Shown: piece by piece, positions 27,082 to 35,323 of the stretch
Numbering within the stretch: the stretch's first letter is position 1
Layout of the letters: each line of letters starts with the position of its first letter
NCBI RefSeq assembly: GCF_029893235.1
Contig: NZ_JARXWE010000007.1
Location: 1-64,000, forward strand
Length of the DNA: 64,000 bases
Reading direction: 5' to 3'
DNA from: Dysgonomonas sp. PH5-45
GTDB lineage: Bacteria; Bacteroidota; Bacteroidia; Bacteroidales; Dysgonomonadaceae
Notes under the pieces: model-generated
Told to the model about the DNA's origin: nothing
What the model saw: only the letters and a program-made list of their open reading frames with translations
Databases searched by the model: none
Program-made: the position numbers and the translations under genes

Positions 27082-27792
27082 CTACCGGCGACGGTTGCGA
27101 TGCACTTCTATGACATTAAAAATCTGCGCTACATCGTTGAGCGACAGCACCCTGTCGTCATATTCCGAATTGAGCGAATGCAGGGTTATTGTGCCCTGTT
27201 CGGTATCGTGCTCGGTAATGCGCTTCACCAAAATGCCTTCCGTGCGATGCACTACAATAAAATCCCACTTATTGATGTGCAGCTTGTATTTCCAGAGTTC
27301 TCGTTTTATTTCGCGCCCCAACAGGCGGTCGCCCTCCAGTATGCTTTCTTCCGTGCCGTTGTTCATGCTCTCGCCTTTTACTTCAAACATCATGTAGCGT
27401 CCCTTCAGCTCGTGGTCTACCAATACGGGAACCAAGGGCAGGGCGTCTATATAATCGGCATCGCTGTATCCGCACAAATAGCCAGCGTAGGCATACTGGC
27501 TCACCAAAGGCACATACTGCACATTGGCCACATTGGCGGGTACAGGCACGGGAATATCGGCCGCTGTGGGGTTGAGCATATTGCCGTTGCCGGTAAGAAG
27601 CCACTCCTTGTTTATGTTCATCTGAACACAAATCTTATTGATGATACTTTCGCCTATCGTACGGTTTCCGTTAAGCATCTGCGAAAAATTAGGACGGCTG
27701 ATATTTGCCGCATCGGCAAAGGCTCCATCGGTTTCGTAACCTAACTCTTTTTTTATCAGCAGGATGCGTTCTATTATACTACTTTCGGTCAT
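27082..27792 (-). CDS. Phage-type repressor: XRE helix-turn-helix plus S24 peptidase domain
   Basis: About 236 residues from MTESSIIERILLIKK at 27792; the longer ORF would run through the operators. Residues 1-70 are an XRE helix-turn-helix (GAFADAANISRPNFSQML). Residues 92-220 are a LexA/CI-type S24 domain with catalytic Ser142 (VKGESM) and Lys190 (LVKRI). An Ala-Gly pair at 103-104 (YAYAGY) fits the self-cleavage site. It probably holds a phage promoter shut and is inactivated by RecA-stimulated self-cleavage after DNA damage. TCATTTGA sites flank its upstream region. Confidence 0.85.
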   Translation of the reverse strand: MTESSIIERILLIKKELGYETDGAFADAANISRPNFSQMLNGNRTIGESIINKICVQMNINKEWLLTGNGNMLNPTAADIPVPVPANVANVQYVPLVSQYAYAGYLCGYSDADYIDALPLVPVLVDHELKGRYMMFEVKGESMNNGTEESILEGDRLLGREIKRELWKYKLHINKWDFIVVHRTEGILVKRITEHDTEQGTITLHSLNSEYDDRVLSLNDVAQIFNVIEVHRNRRR

Positions 27793-27811
27793 AGAGCAAA
27801 TGTTAAAAATA

Positions 27812-28053
27812 TCATTTGAGAACAAAATAATGTTCAAAATATTTGCATGAATTATCAAATGAACATATCTTTGTCTTGTAATCATCACCCGACATGCTTG
27901 CCGTACCTACGGGGCTGTCAATGAGTGCAAAGATAGCAAAACCATTAGAAAAACAATAGTTATGAACGTGAATAAAACGCAAGAAAGCAATTTTCGGGGC
28001 AATACGCAAGAACATACAAAGGCCTTGCCCGTAAGTGGTAAATGTTCATTTGA
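27812..28053. promoter_or_regulatory. Candidate repressor operators (three TCATTTGA sites)
   Basis: The near-palindrome TCATTTGA/TCAAATGA occurs at 27812-27819, 27855-27862 and 28046-28053, each next to a TGTTC or GAACA half-site. The middle copy lies inside the spacer of the rightward promoter, where a bound repressor would block RNA polymerase. The first is 20 bp from the repressor start and could allow autoregulation. Confidence 0.55.
27842..27873 (+). promoter_or_regulatory. Rightward phage-type promoter overlapping an operator
   Basis: TTTG (27842-27845), a 20-bp spacer, then TATCTTTG (27866-27873): an exact Bacteroidota promoter, with transcription predicted from about 27880 to the right. 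It is divergent from the repressor gene and covered by the middle operator. Confidence 0.75.
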
Positions 28054-28139
28054 AATTCAGAACCGCCTTTCGGCTCCGAATCCTGCCGGCAAAACTAACA
28101 CAACAACCGGCAGTGACCACTATTGCTCCCGGGCAAGGC
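28022..28139 (+). ncRNA. Structured region downstream of the repressed promoter
   Basis: Nested inverted repeats: GCCTTGCCCG (28022-28031) with CGGGCAAGGC (28130-28139), AGTGGT (28034-28039) with ACCACT (28116-28121), and TGCCGG (28084-28089) with CCGGCA (28107-28112), plus a GCC-TTTC-GGC hairpin near 28064. It would fold as a branched RNA in the transcript from 27880. A 74-codon ORF (27962-28186) covers the same DNA; either may be the functional product. Confidence 0.45.
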
Positions 28140-28263
28140 TTTTAAACTATAATACCAAGCGTATCTTTACGATACGGGCAGGTTGAATCTTAATCCACCT
28201 GAAAGCAAACTGAAAACAAGAGCACTTCAACGACCGTTCCCAATGCTTTGAGAAGACTGTTTA

Positions 28264-28515
28264 CTAAGAAAAAGAGTAAAACTTAAACGAAAGCGTATTG
28301 TCTTCTTCGGCATCGTCGTTAGTCTCAAGCAAAACCTTCACTACCAACCTGTTTTTACGCACAAGACGGCTCAACGTAGGCGACGACTCGATTTTGGTAG
28401 AGATAATCTCCTTGATTTTGTACCCCTCGGGTATCAGTTTTTTTAGTATGCTCTCAAGGTTCTTATGCCCTTCGGCGGTAATCTCTGTAAACAGAGTTGC
28501 AGTTATAAGTTTCAT
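28264..28515 (-). CDS. Small protein, unknown
   Basis: 83 residues (MKLITATLFTEITAEGHKNL start) with an alpha-beta pattern and an acidic tail (ETNDDAEEDNTLSF). It lies on the minus strand between the rightward phage promoter and the plus-strand genes from 29123, so it is antisense to any long early transcript. No family is recognised. Confidence 0.55.
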   Translation of the reverse strand: MKLITATLFTEITAEGHKNLESILKKLIPEGYKIKEIISTKIESSPTLSRLVRKNRLVVKVLLETNDDAEEDNTLSFKFYSFS

Positions 28516-29122
28516 AACATCGGGGTTTTACAAGTGCTTGCGGTGTTTTATTGTTCTTTCATATCACATTATGCCAAATCGTTTGCCGAACAAACAGCAA
28601 AAAGATTTTTTCATGACAGCATTGTGTTTTAAACAGAGAAGTCATCAAGGGTATTTATCACCCCCTTGAACGGGAACCAAAGCACACATCAGATAAAAAT
28701 CAGGTGTACATCACTTTATTTACAATACAACAAATAGACTATGCTATTAATTATTACTTCGATATTACAAATATATGCAAAACAATCTAAAACACAACAT
28801 ATTGTATATTAAAAAATTATAAGTATTCTAAAATGCTTTTCCCCGTAAATCACCGTCTTGCATCGGGCAGATGGTAAGAACACACGGGCGCGGGGCATAC
28901 CGTACCCAAGAGGGTGTATCAATAGTAAATTTTAATCTCTTTTTGTCCTTCTGCACCGTAGGGAAGAATCTCCTTTTACAGGAAAAGATGTTTCACTATC
29001 GTTCAACATGACAGTAGAGTATATCAATTTGATACCATCAATCGGCTTTTGACACACGCTCCATTCTTCTGAATTTTTTAAGAGATAGAAAACAAATTTT
29101 CAGGTCAGTAAAATATTGACTC
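28516..29122. other. Gene-free stretch
   Basis: About 600 bp without a convincing gene. The middle (28690-28830) is very AT-rich. From 28908 it holds a complete family-1 MITE-like repeat. Confidence 0.6.
28908..29057. repeat. MITE-like family-1 repeat, copy at 28.9 kb
   Basis: About 150 bp starting AAGAGGGTGTATCAATAGTA and ending CGGCTTTTGACACAC. It contains the shared core CGTAGGGAAGAATCTCC and GATGTTTCACTATCGTTCAA. The core is near-identical to the copies at 39.0, 51.7 and 52.8 kb. Confidence 0.65.
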
Positions 29123-29494
29123 ATGGCTATTCTTGCGCAAAAAACGGAACAAAACAAGCAGCTTTTCATAGCTCTCACAGGCACTTATGCCGACGTGGAA
29201 TCTATTGTTTCAGAGCTGATTGACGAGGTAAAACAGCTCGATGCATGGTTTGCAAAAGTGCAAACGGTTGAACTCTCGAAACCCGAATTCATAATAGAGG
29301 CCGAAGTGATTAAGGACGACGACGAAACCCGCCTGCTACACCTCTATGCCATGACTCACCGCTTGGATGCCCTCGACGAACTTGAAGAAGCGCTTCGCCA
29401 CAGGCTGACAGAAGAAATAGAATGCCTCGACGCACACCGCATCCCCCTGCTGGCACAAGCCCGGCAAATAGCTTGCGAGCAACTGTCGGCATAA
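29123..29494 (+). CDS. Unknown helical protein, probably phage early gene
   Basis: A 123-residue, strongly acidic, all-helical protein (DVESIVSELIDEVKQLDAWF; ALDELEEALRHRLTEEI). It is the first plus-strand gene after the repressor region and is followed by a boxA-like site and the replication-type genes. No family is recognised; its position suggests an early phage or accessory function. Confidence 0.6.
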   Translation: MAILAQKTEQNKQLFIALTGTYADVESIVSELIDEVKQLDAWFAKVQTVELSKPEFIIEAEVIKDDDETRLLHLYAMTHRLDALDELEEALRHRLTEEIECLDAHRIPLLAQARQIACEQLSA

Positions 29495-29527
29495 GGCTTT
29501 TACACAAACACACACCCATACAGCCTC

Positions 29528-29561
29528 GCCCTTGCGCGGTAGGGCAATAGTTCTTTGACAT
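29528..29561 (+). promoter_or_regulatory. boxA-like antitermination site with upstream hairpin
   Basis: AGTTCTTTGACAT (29549-29561) resembles the boxA element of Bacteroidota rRNA leaders and spacers. Just before it, GCCCT (29528-29532) and AGGGC (29541-29545) form a 5-bp hairpin with an 8-nt loop. Together they recall a phage nut site, with the order of parts reversed. Confidence 0.35.
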
Positions 29562-29604
29562 CTTGAAAACACAAAAACCAACAGCAAAAAACATTAGTAA
29601 CCTT

Positions 29605-29770
29605 CTGTGGTGCATTTAAAGAGTTTATATCAAACAACTTATTATAAACACCTTACAGCATTTATCATTGAGTCGCCTACGCTCCTCGAACGTTGTTTCT
29701 GAGCAAAGCGAAGAATCTCTGTATTTTTTCATTCAAGATACTTCGTTGCACTCAAGATGACAAAATGGAT
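29605..29770. repeat. Family-2 repeat, partial copy
   Basis: Begins with the terminal motif TGGTGCATTTAAAGAGTTTA and carries the shared segments GAGCAAAGCGAAGAATCTCT and TTCGTTGCACTCAAGATGAC. The right terminal repeat is missing. Confidence 0.6.
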
Positions 29771-29821
29771 AAATCCACCACGAATTTAGTAACCAACACT
29801 TTAAAACAACATAGAAACATT

Positions 29822-30037
29822 ATGAGCACAGTATATGAATATTTTTCGGAAGCCGAACTGCGCGATATGCGCGAGCAAGGACAAATAACAATCAACACTC
29901 TGAAACAAAATCAACCACCCATGAAACGCATACGCATCAACAAAAACACCATCATCGAAATTGCCGAAGGCAAGAGCATAAAACAAGTACTCCGCCGCTT
30001 GAACGAAGGGCGAAAACGCTTTTACATGGCCGATTGA
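29822..30037 (+). CDS. Small phage-type protein, unknown
   Basis: About 71 residues from MSTVYEYFSEAELRDMR at 29822; upstream in-frame Mets lie inside the repeat and were not used. It is basic in the second half (KRIRINKNTIIEIAEGKSIK). The leader AACACTTTAAAACAACATAG resembles the phage gene leaders. It may bind DNA, but no motif proves it. Confidence 0.55.
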   Translation: MSTVYEYFSEAELRDMREQGQITINTLKQNQPPMKRIRINKNTIIEIAEGKSIKQVLRRLNEGRKRFYMAD

Positions 30038-30173
30038 AGCCGACTTCTTTTTTTAACACACAAACTACACACGCACAAACTTTTTTTTTCAAAACCATGA
30101 GGGGGCTGTCCCTACAAAAAGACAGCCCCCACCCTAACTTTTAAAACGAACAAAACCATCAAACCGACACAGC

Positions 30174-30863
30174 ATGAACTATATTGAACTGATAAACCAC
30201 TTCTGGCGGCTGAACAAAGAGCATTCGTTCACCCCGACCGAAACCCAACTCTATTTTAAGCTGCTCGACACTTGCAATTCGCTGGGGTGGAAAAATCCGT
30301 TCAACCACTCAAACCGTTTCATCTGTGGCGAAATAGGCATTTCGGAACCCGCTTTGGCGAGGGCACGCCGGCGATTGCGCGACTGCGGGCTGCTCACCTA
30401 TCGCAGCGGTACATCCCGATACCAAAACACGGTTTATACCCTTACGCCTCCACCGGCCAGCTATACGCAAACCGTAGCCTCCGCGCAGGCAACCACAAGC
30501 CTCAAAGCCAAAACCGAGAAAACGGGCAAAACCGAGAAAACGGGCAAAACCGCAGTCACAAAAAAAACAGCAGCTACAAAACCCAAAAACAAACAACGGG
30601 CATTCACTCCACCAACCAAAGCGGCGGTCGAAAAATACTTCACCAACGAAAAAAATCTGCCGCAAGCCGATTCCAAAAAACTTGCCGAACGCTTCGTAAG
30701 CTTCTACAAAAGCAAGAACTGGATGGTGGGGCGCAATGCCATGACCGATTGGAAAGCCGCTGCCGACAGTTGTCCCGCATGGCTCAACGCCACGCCACCC
30801 GCCGTACGGGGCAAACCCAAGGAAACGCCTTTCAGCAACGACCACAAGTACCAGAAATTCTAA
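30174..30863 (+). CDS. Phage replication organiser-like protein
   Basis: 229 residues. Residues 1-95 form a winged helix seen in Bacteroidales phage and plasmid replication proteins (MNYIELINHFWRLNKEHSFT, LYFKLLDTCNSLGWKNPF, then ISEPALARARRRLRDCGLL). Residues 105-150 are a Lys/Thr-rich linker with a duplicated KTEKTGKTEKTGK repeat. Residues 150-215 form a DnaD-like C-terminal domain ending in an MTDWKAAADSCPAW patch. It would bind the origin and recruit the helicase loader encoded at 32516. Confidence 0.65.
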   Translation: MNYIELINHFWRLNKEHSFTPTETQLYFKLLDTCNSLGWKNPFNHSNRFICGEIGISEPALARARRRLRDCGLLTYRSGTSRYQNTVYTLTPPPASYTQTVASAQATTSLKAKTEKTGKTEKTGKTAVTKKTAATKPKNKQRAFTPPTKAAVEKYFTNEKNLPQADSKKLAERFVSFYKSKNWMVGRNAMTDWKAAADSCPAWLNATPPAVRGKPKETPFSNDHKYQKF

Positions 30864-30949
30864 GCCCTGCCCTGTGGGCGGTTTACAATATTTATTGTAT
30901 TTTTGAAGCAAAACAAACAGAGAATCAATGAATGTAAAATTAAACTCAC

Positions 30950-31381
30950 ATGTATAAACTCACAAACCATAAAACGCTGATATTAGTCGCCTTTGTGTTG
31001 ACCTTTGCCGTAGTATTATGCACATCGTGCAGCAGTTCGGCTGATGAGGTAGACCTCACCGGGCGGTGGGAAAGTTCATCGGACGAAGGTGGCGGAAAGC
31101 ACATCATAGAATTCTTCTCGTACAACGACTCGCTCGATGTATATTCCCTGCGAATGTCGCAATACACGGTAGACGCCAACGGGCAGACCTCCGTCCCCGA
31201 TTCTTCGCGATGGATGGCACGATACAGGATTCTGGACAAGAACGTGGTTCTGTACACCCCCGACCCCCATTTTTACACAGGCACACAAACCCAGAGCCGC
31301 CAAGTGCTGTTCCGCACAAAAAACGACGGAAACACCCTTTGGATATACGGACAGGATTACATCTTGCAAAAAGCACTGTAA
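30950..31381 (+). CDS. Small lipoprotein, lipocalin-like
   Basis: 143 residues; signal peptide ending LCTSCSSS (Cys about 27). The mature part is a short beta-barrel-like domain (DLTGRWESSSDEGGGKHIIE; YRILDKNVVLYTPD), similar in plan to the lipoprotein at 33138. It sits between two phage replication-type genes, out of place for a phage, and is probably a chromosomal envelope protein or cargo gene. Confidence 0.65.
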   Translation: MYKLTNHKTLILVAFVLTFAVVLCTSCSSSADEVDLTGRWESSSDEGGGKHIIEFFSYNDSLDVYSLRMSQYTVDANGQTSVPDSSRWMARYRILDKNVVLYTPDPHFYTGTQTQSRQVLFRTKNDGNTLWIYGQDYILQKAL

Positions 31382-31395
31382 AAATGTAGAGCGAA

Positions 31396-31734
31396 TCAGG
31401 CTTTTTCGGGAAAATCTTTGCGCAAGCCCAACAATTGGCTCCAAACGAGTTCTTTTTGTTTGGTTTCGGTTTGTAGTCTGCGCATCTGGCGCAATGCCGA
31501 ATCCAACTCACCGTTGAGCCGCTTTAGGGTTTCGCCCTCTTTGGTGCAAGCGCGCCAAAGCCGTCTTGCGTAAACACCCAACAGAACCAAAAACACAAGC
31601 AACAAAAACGGAACGATAAACCTCGCCACAAAAGCGTATTCAAGAAACAGACCTATAAACAAGACTGCGGTTATCACAGCCCAGACAGCCAACAGGCAGA
31701 TTGCGAAAGTTTTGTTTGAGTTCGATTTTTTCAT
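31396..31734 (-). CDS. Small membrane protein with cytoplasmic coiled coil
   Basis: About 112 residues from MKKSNSNKTFAICLLAV at 31734. Two membrane segments (about 9-30 and 35-58) are followed by a helical tail (LKRLNGELDSALRQMRRLQT). It has a long structured 5' leader (see 31768-31888) and a TAACTTTG -7 box at 31951-31944. No family is recognised. Confidence 0.6.
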   Translation of the reverse strand: MKKSNSNKTFAICLLAVWAVITAVLFIGLFLEYAFVARFIVPFLLLVFLVLLGVYARRLWRACTKEGETLKRLNGELDSALRQMRRLQTETKQKELVWSQLLGLRKDFPEKA

Positions 31735-31767
31735 GCGATTTATAAAAAAGGACGTGGAACTCACTCG

Positions 31768-31888
31768 CTCAAACTAAGAGGCACTGGTATACCCAAAATC
31801 ACAAGACAAGCAAGCCCACGCCTTTAGAGGCATAAGCAGTACCCATCTCTCGTGATTTAAAAAATTACCAGTTTTCTTAGTTTAAGAG
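31768..31888 (-). ncRNA. Structured 5' leader or short inverted-repeat element
   Basis: Paired arms over 120 bp: AAACTAAGA (31771-31779) with TCTTAGTTT (31875-31883), ACTGGTA (31783-31789) with TACCAGT (31866-31872), AATCAC (31797-31802) with GTGATT (31852-31857), and an inner GCC-TTTAGA-GGC hairpin (31820-31831). On the minus strand it ends 34 bp before the membrane protein start. It could be a leader regulator, a separate small RNA, or a tiny mobile element. Confidence 0.5.
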
Positions 31889-32515
31889 AATAAGCATGAT
31901 TATGTAAATTTTTTTGGGGCAACGCTTTGCCCTTCTGTACGAACAAAGTTAAAAAAAATCTTTACAGCATCATTTTTATTCTATTCCAAAAGTGAAATTT
32001 CGGACAAAAAATCATCTATTATAAAAAAGGATATATCAAAACAGTAATGCAACCCAATTAAAGTGAAGAATCTCTGTACTTTTTATAAAGATCCTTCGTT
32101 TTATGTAAGGAAAACAAAAAGGAATAGGCATCTGCTTGACAAGTAAAAAACCGTTAGGCAAGAAGCAATCACAACAAGATTTCGTATCAAAATTAAAACT
32201 TAAAGAACCATTTTTTATACTGATTCAAACCGTGGTACATTTAGAGAGTTTATGTCATATCTGTCATTCTGACCATAGGGAAGAATCTCTTTTTGACACA
32301 CACAGAAGAGATGTTTCACTATCGTTCAACATGACAAAAAAATAACTTATTATAAATATTTTATAGCATCTGTCATTCTGACCGTAGGGAAGAATCTTTG
32401 TACTTTTTATTATAGATCCTTCATTGCATTCAGGATGACAGATAGCGAGCTTTTATTTTCTAAAGGCACTACAAGTTGATTCAAAAAAAAACAGTAACCA
32501 AACAATAACAATCAT
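31889..32515. other. Gene-free stretch with repeat element
   Basis: No gene was seen. It contains a GGGCAA-CGCT-TTGCCC hairpin near 31914-31930, and a complete family-2 repeat at 32228-32478 just before the DnaC-like gene. Confidence 0.6.
32228..32478. repeat. MITE-like family-2 repeat, copy at 32.2 kb
   Basis: Inverted ends ACCGTGGTACATTTAGAGAG and TTCTAAAGGCACTACAAGTT. The inside carries both core segments, CATTCTGACCATAGGGAAGA with TTCACTATCGTTCAACATGA, and GATCCTTCATTGCATTCAGG. It ends 38 bp before the DnaC-like gene. Confidence 0.7.
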
Positions 32516-33118
32516 ATGGAAACGATAACCACCCCATCGCTCGATGGCGTTTGCGCCGAAATGCAACGCCACGGAATGAAACTACCCGCCCCAAAAGTAC
32601 GGATACACATTGCCGATGCACAAGCAAAAATGGAACAGGCACTCCGTTTTTTTCTGAAAGCCGAAGCCCGCGAGCCTGTTTGGTTGCCCGAATACGACGA
32701 GGTATGCCAATGGCTGCAAGATAACCGTGGGCGGGGATTGTTCCTCTATGGCAATTGCGGACGAGGCAAAACCCTGCTGGGGAGGTATGTGCTGCCGGCC
32801 CTGCTGTTGCAGCATTATCAGAAAGTGGTGACGGTGTACGAAGCTCAGGAGATGAACATGAAGCTCGACGAGGTGCTTCTGCGGCACATCGTTTCGATAG
32901 ACGACATCGGAACCGAAGGTCTTTGCAACACGTACGGAAACAAGCGCATGGCCTTTGCCGAGGTGATGGACGCCGCCGAGAAGCAAGGCAAACTCGTAAT
33001 AGCGACCACTAACTTGGGTGTGCGGGAAATCCGCGCGCAGTATGGCGACCGCGTTTTGGAGCGCATAGTGGCTACCACACGCCGCATTCTTTTTGAGGGC
33101 GAAAGCCTCCGCTACTGA
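32516..33118 (+). CDS. DnaC-like helicase loader ATPase
   Basis: A 200-residue AAA+ ATPase with Walker A GNCGRGKT (79-86), Walker B IVSIDDIG (125-131), sensor I IATTNL, and the Arg-rich IVATTRRILFEG end, as in phage DnaC/IstB-type loaders. It loads the replicative DNA helicase. The expected partner is the winged-helix protein at 30174, but lipoprotein and membrane genes and a MITE now separate them. Intact. Confidence 0.85.
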   Translation: METITTPSLDGVCAEMQRHGMKLPAPKVRIHIADAQAKMEQALRFFLKAEAREPVWLPEYDEVCQWLQDNRGRGLFLYGNCGRGKTLLGRYVLPALLLQHYQKVVTVYEAQEMNMKLDEVLLRHIVSIDDIGTEGLCNTYGNKRMAFAEVMDAAEKQGKLVIATTNLGVREIRAQYGDRVLERIVATTRRILFEGESLRY

Positions 33119-33137
33119 AGGCTGCCTTGCCGCCCCG

Positions 33138-33545
33138 TTATTTCTCTTTTTTATAGACGGACGGCAGTTCCTGCCGGAAGGGTTCGTCCATGTATTGCAG
33201 GGTGAGGTGGTCTCCATCGCGATAGTACATCACTCTGAAAGTCCTTATATCAGAGCCGGGAAACATCCACTGAAAGTACAGGTAATCTTCTTCGATGGTA
33301 TAGGGTACATCACGCAGGTAGTAGGCTATGTCGTTATAGTCCGTTTTTCCGTTGGGGTGTATATATCGGCTGTAGTTCGAAAAACGGTTGTCGTCCGAAA
33401 ATTCCACATAAAACTCATAATGCCCGCCTTCGCCGGTGGGCTGTGTGTGGGTTGCCTTCCAACGGCCTTTCACCACGTTTTCCTTATTATCGTCGCACGA
33501 AACAACAACAAGAGCCAACAAAAACAACAGTAAAAATTTTTTCAT
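33138..33545 (-). CDS. Small lipoprotein, lipocalin-like
   Basis: About 135 residues from MKKFLLLFLLALVVVSCDDN at 33545 (Cys about 17 followed by DDN). The mature part is beta-rich: KGRWKATHTQPTGEGGHYEF, then YIHPNGKTDYNDIAYYLRD. Its plan resembles 30950-31381 and 57564-57920. Probably a surface or periplasmic lipoprotein; function unknown. It is convergent with the DnaC-like gene, 20 bp apart. Confidence 0.65.
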   Translation of the reverse strand: MKKFLLLFLLALVVVSCDDNKENVVKGRWKATHTQPTGEGGHYEFYVEFSDDNRFSNYSRYIHPNGKTDYNDIAYYLRDVPYTIEEDYLYFQWMFPGSDIRTFRVMYYRDGDHLTLQYMDEPFRQELPSVYKKEK

Positions 33546-33695
33546 AACACAAACCTTAAATTTAGCATACACCTTTTGTTGTCGTCTTTTTTTGTCATGC
33601 TGACGGCATGAAGCATCAACCAATCTCGTAAAGATAAAACACAGACACCTTTCGCAGCAAAACTACTTCTTCCTTTTTAACAATTTAAAATTTAT

Positions 33696-33726
33696 TTTGG
33701 TTCATTGCGCATAAAAATTACCTTTG
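33696..33726 (+). promoter_or_regulatory. Bacteroidota promoter of the MBOAT gene
   Basis: TTTG (33696-33699), 19-bp spacer, TACCTTTG (33719-33726). An exact consensus match, 28 bp before the start codon. Confidence 0.75.
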
Positions 33727-33753
33727 TTTAGCTAAATAATTGCCACACACCGC

Positions 33754-35193
33754 ATGTTTTTTAATTCGCTGCAATACGCCCTGTTTTTGCCGTTTGTTTT
33801 TATAATCTACTGGTTTTTGCTAAAGAACGATTATAAGAAACAGAACGTAATGCTGCTCGTTGCCAGCTATGTGTTTTACGGCTGTTGGGATTGGCGTTTC
33901 CTCTTTCTGCTGGCGTTTTCGACCCTCCTTTGCTACATGGCGGGCACGTACATACACAATGCCAAAAGGCAGGTGTGGCGAAAGACGTGGCTCGTTGTGG
34001 GCACGGTCGTGAATCTGGCATTTCTGGGTTTCTTCAAATATTACAATTTTTTCATCGAATCGTTTGCCGGACTTATTTCTGCAATCGGCTTCACGCCCCA
34101 CCTCACCACGCTTAGTATCGTTTTGCCGGTGGGCATATCGTTCTATACTTTTCATGGGCTGTCGTACGTGTTCGATATTTACTACCGGCGCATCACGCCC
34201 ACAAAGAGCGTTGTTTCGTACAGTCTTTTCGTGGCTTTCTTCCCGCTTTTGGTGGCAGGCCCCATAGAGCGAGCCACGCACCTGTTGCCACAGATAGAAA
34301 AACCACGTAGTTTTGATTACCACAAAGCCATAGACGGGCTGCGGCAGATACTCTGGGGGCTGTTTAAGAAAGTTGTTATTGCCGACCAATGCGCCATGTT
34401 TGCCGACGAGATATTCAACAACAGCCACATGTACAGCGGCAGCACGCTTGTTGTGGGGGCGTTGTTTTTCACGATGCAGATATACGGCGATTTTTCGGGG
34501 TATTCCGACATTGCTCTGGGTTCGGCTCGTTTGTTGGGTTTCGACCTGCTCAAGAACTTCAACTTTCCTTACTTCTCGCGCGATATAGCCGAATTCTGGC
34601 GGCGGTGGCACATATCGCTCTCCTCGTGGTTCAAAGACTATCTTTACATTCCGCTGGGCGGCAGTCGCCGAGGGATGGCAATAACCATACGCAACACATT
34701 CATTATCTTTTTGGTAAGCGGATTCTGGCACGGAGCCAACTGGACGTTCATAGTTTGGGGCGGGCTGCACGCCTTGTATATAATGCCTTCCGTTGTCACG
34801 AAGCGCAACCGCCGGCACTTGGATGTGGTGGCGCAAGGCAAATTGCTGCCTTCGCTCAGCGAAACAGGTCAGTTGGTGCTGACTTTTGCTTTGGCGGCTT
34901 TTGCTTGGATATTTTTTCGCGCCTCCAGCATGGAGCATGCCTTAAACTATATAAAAGGAATATTCACCGCCCGGTTATTTGCCGTGCCTCAACAGTATTC
35001 GCTCGCTATCTTTGTTTTAGTTGTGGTTTTTATTGTCATCGAATGGTTGGGCAGGGAAAACAACTATGCCATAGAAGCCATCGGCGGCAAGGTGAAATCG
35101 AGATTCTTGCGCTGGATTTTCTACTATGCGGTAGCTCTCCTTGTGTTCTTATACTCCGGTGGGCAGCAATCGTTTATCTACTTTCAGTTTTGA
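33754..35193 (+). CDS. MBOAT O-acyltransferase (AlgI/PatA/DltB-like)
   Basis: A 479-residue polytopic membrane enzyme. Family signature: HGLSYVFDIYYRR, PLLVAGPIERATHLLPQI, then WRRWHISLSSWFKDYLYIP (His286) and the catalytic SGFWHGANW (His326). It transfers acyl groups, often acetate, to cell-surface or exported polysaccharides across the inner membrane. Usual partners (AlgX/AlgJ/SGNH-type proteins) are not adjacent here. It has its own consensus promoter. The acceptor is unknown. Confidence 0.9.
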   Translation: MFFNSLQYALFLPFVFIIYWFLLKNDYKKQNVMLLVASYVFYGCWDWRFLFLLAFSTLLCYMAGTYIHNAKRQVWRKTWLVVGTVVNLAFLGFFKYYNFFIESFAGLISAIGFTPHLTTLSIVLPVGISFYTFHGLSYVFDIYYRRITPTKSVVSYSLFVAFFPLLVAGPIERATHLLPQIEKPRSFDYHKAIDGLRQILWGLFKKVVIADQCAMFADEIFNNSHMYSGSTLVVGALFFTMQIYGDFSGYSDIALGSARLLGFDLLKNFNFPYFSRDIAEFWRRWHISLSSWFKDYLYIPLGGSRRGMAITIRNTFIIFLVSGFWHGANWTFIVWGGLHALYIMPSVVTKRNRRHLDVVAQGKLLPSLSETGQLVLTFALAAFAWIFFRASSMEHALNYIKGIFTARLFAVPQQYSLAIFVLVVVFIVIEWLGRENNYAIEAIGGKVKSRFLRWIFYYAVALLVFLYSGGQQSFIYFQF

Positions 35194-35323
35194 GTTGATT
35201 CCAACCGGAAAAGCTTAGGCCAACTATTTGTCGATTGTTTGGGGGTTTCTGTCGATTGTTTTTGTTTTCCGTCCTTCTTATTCATTATTTTGCTGATATT
35301 CTTAACAAAACATAAAAAAGCAT

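Noticed and set aside
27962-28186. 74-codon ORF after the rightward promoter
   Set aside because: Not listed as a gene because nested inverted repeats explain the sequence equally well and no family features were seen; left open.
32136-32345. 69-codon plus-strand ORF
   Set aside because: It lies mostly in the family-2 repeat, with no conserved start region; taken as chance.
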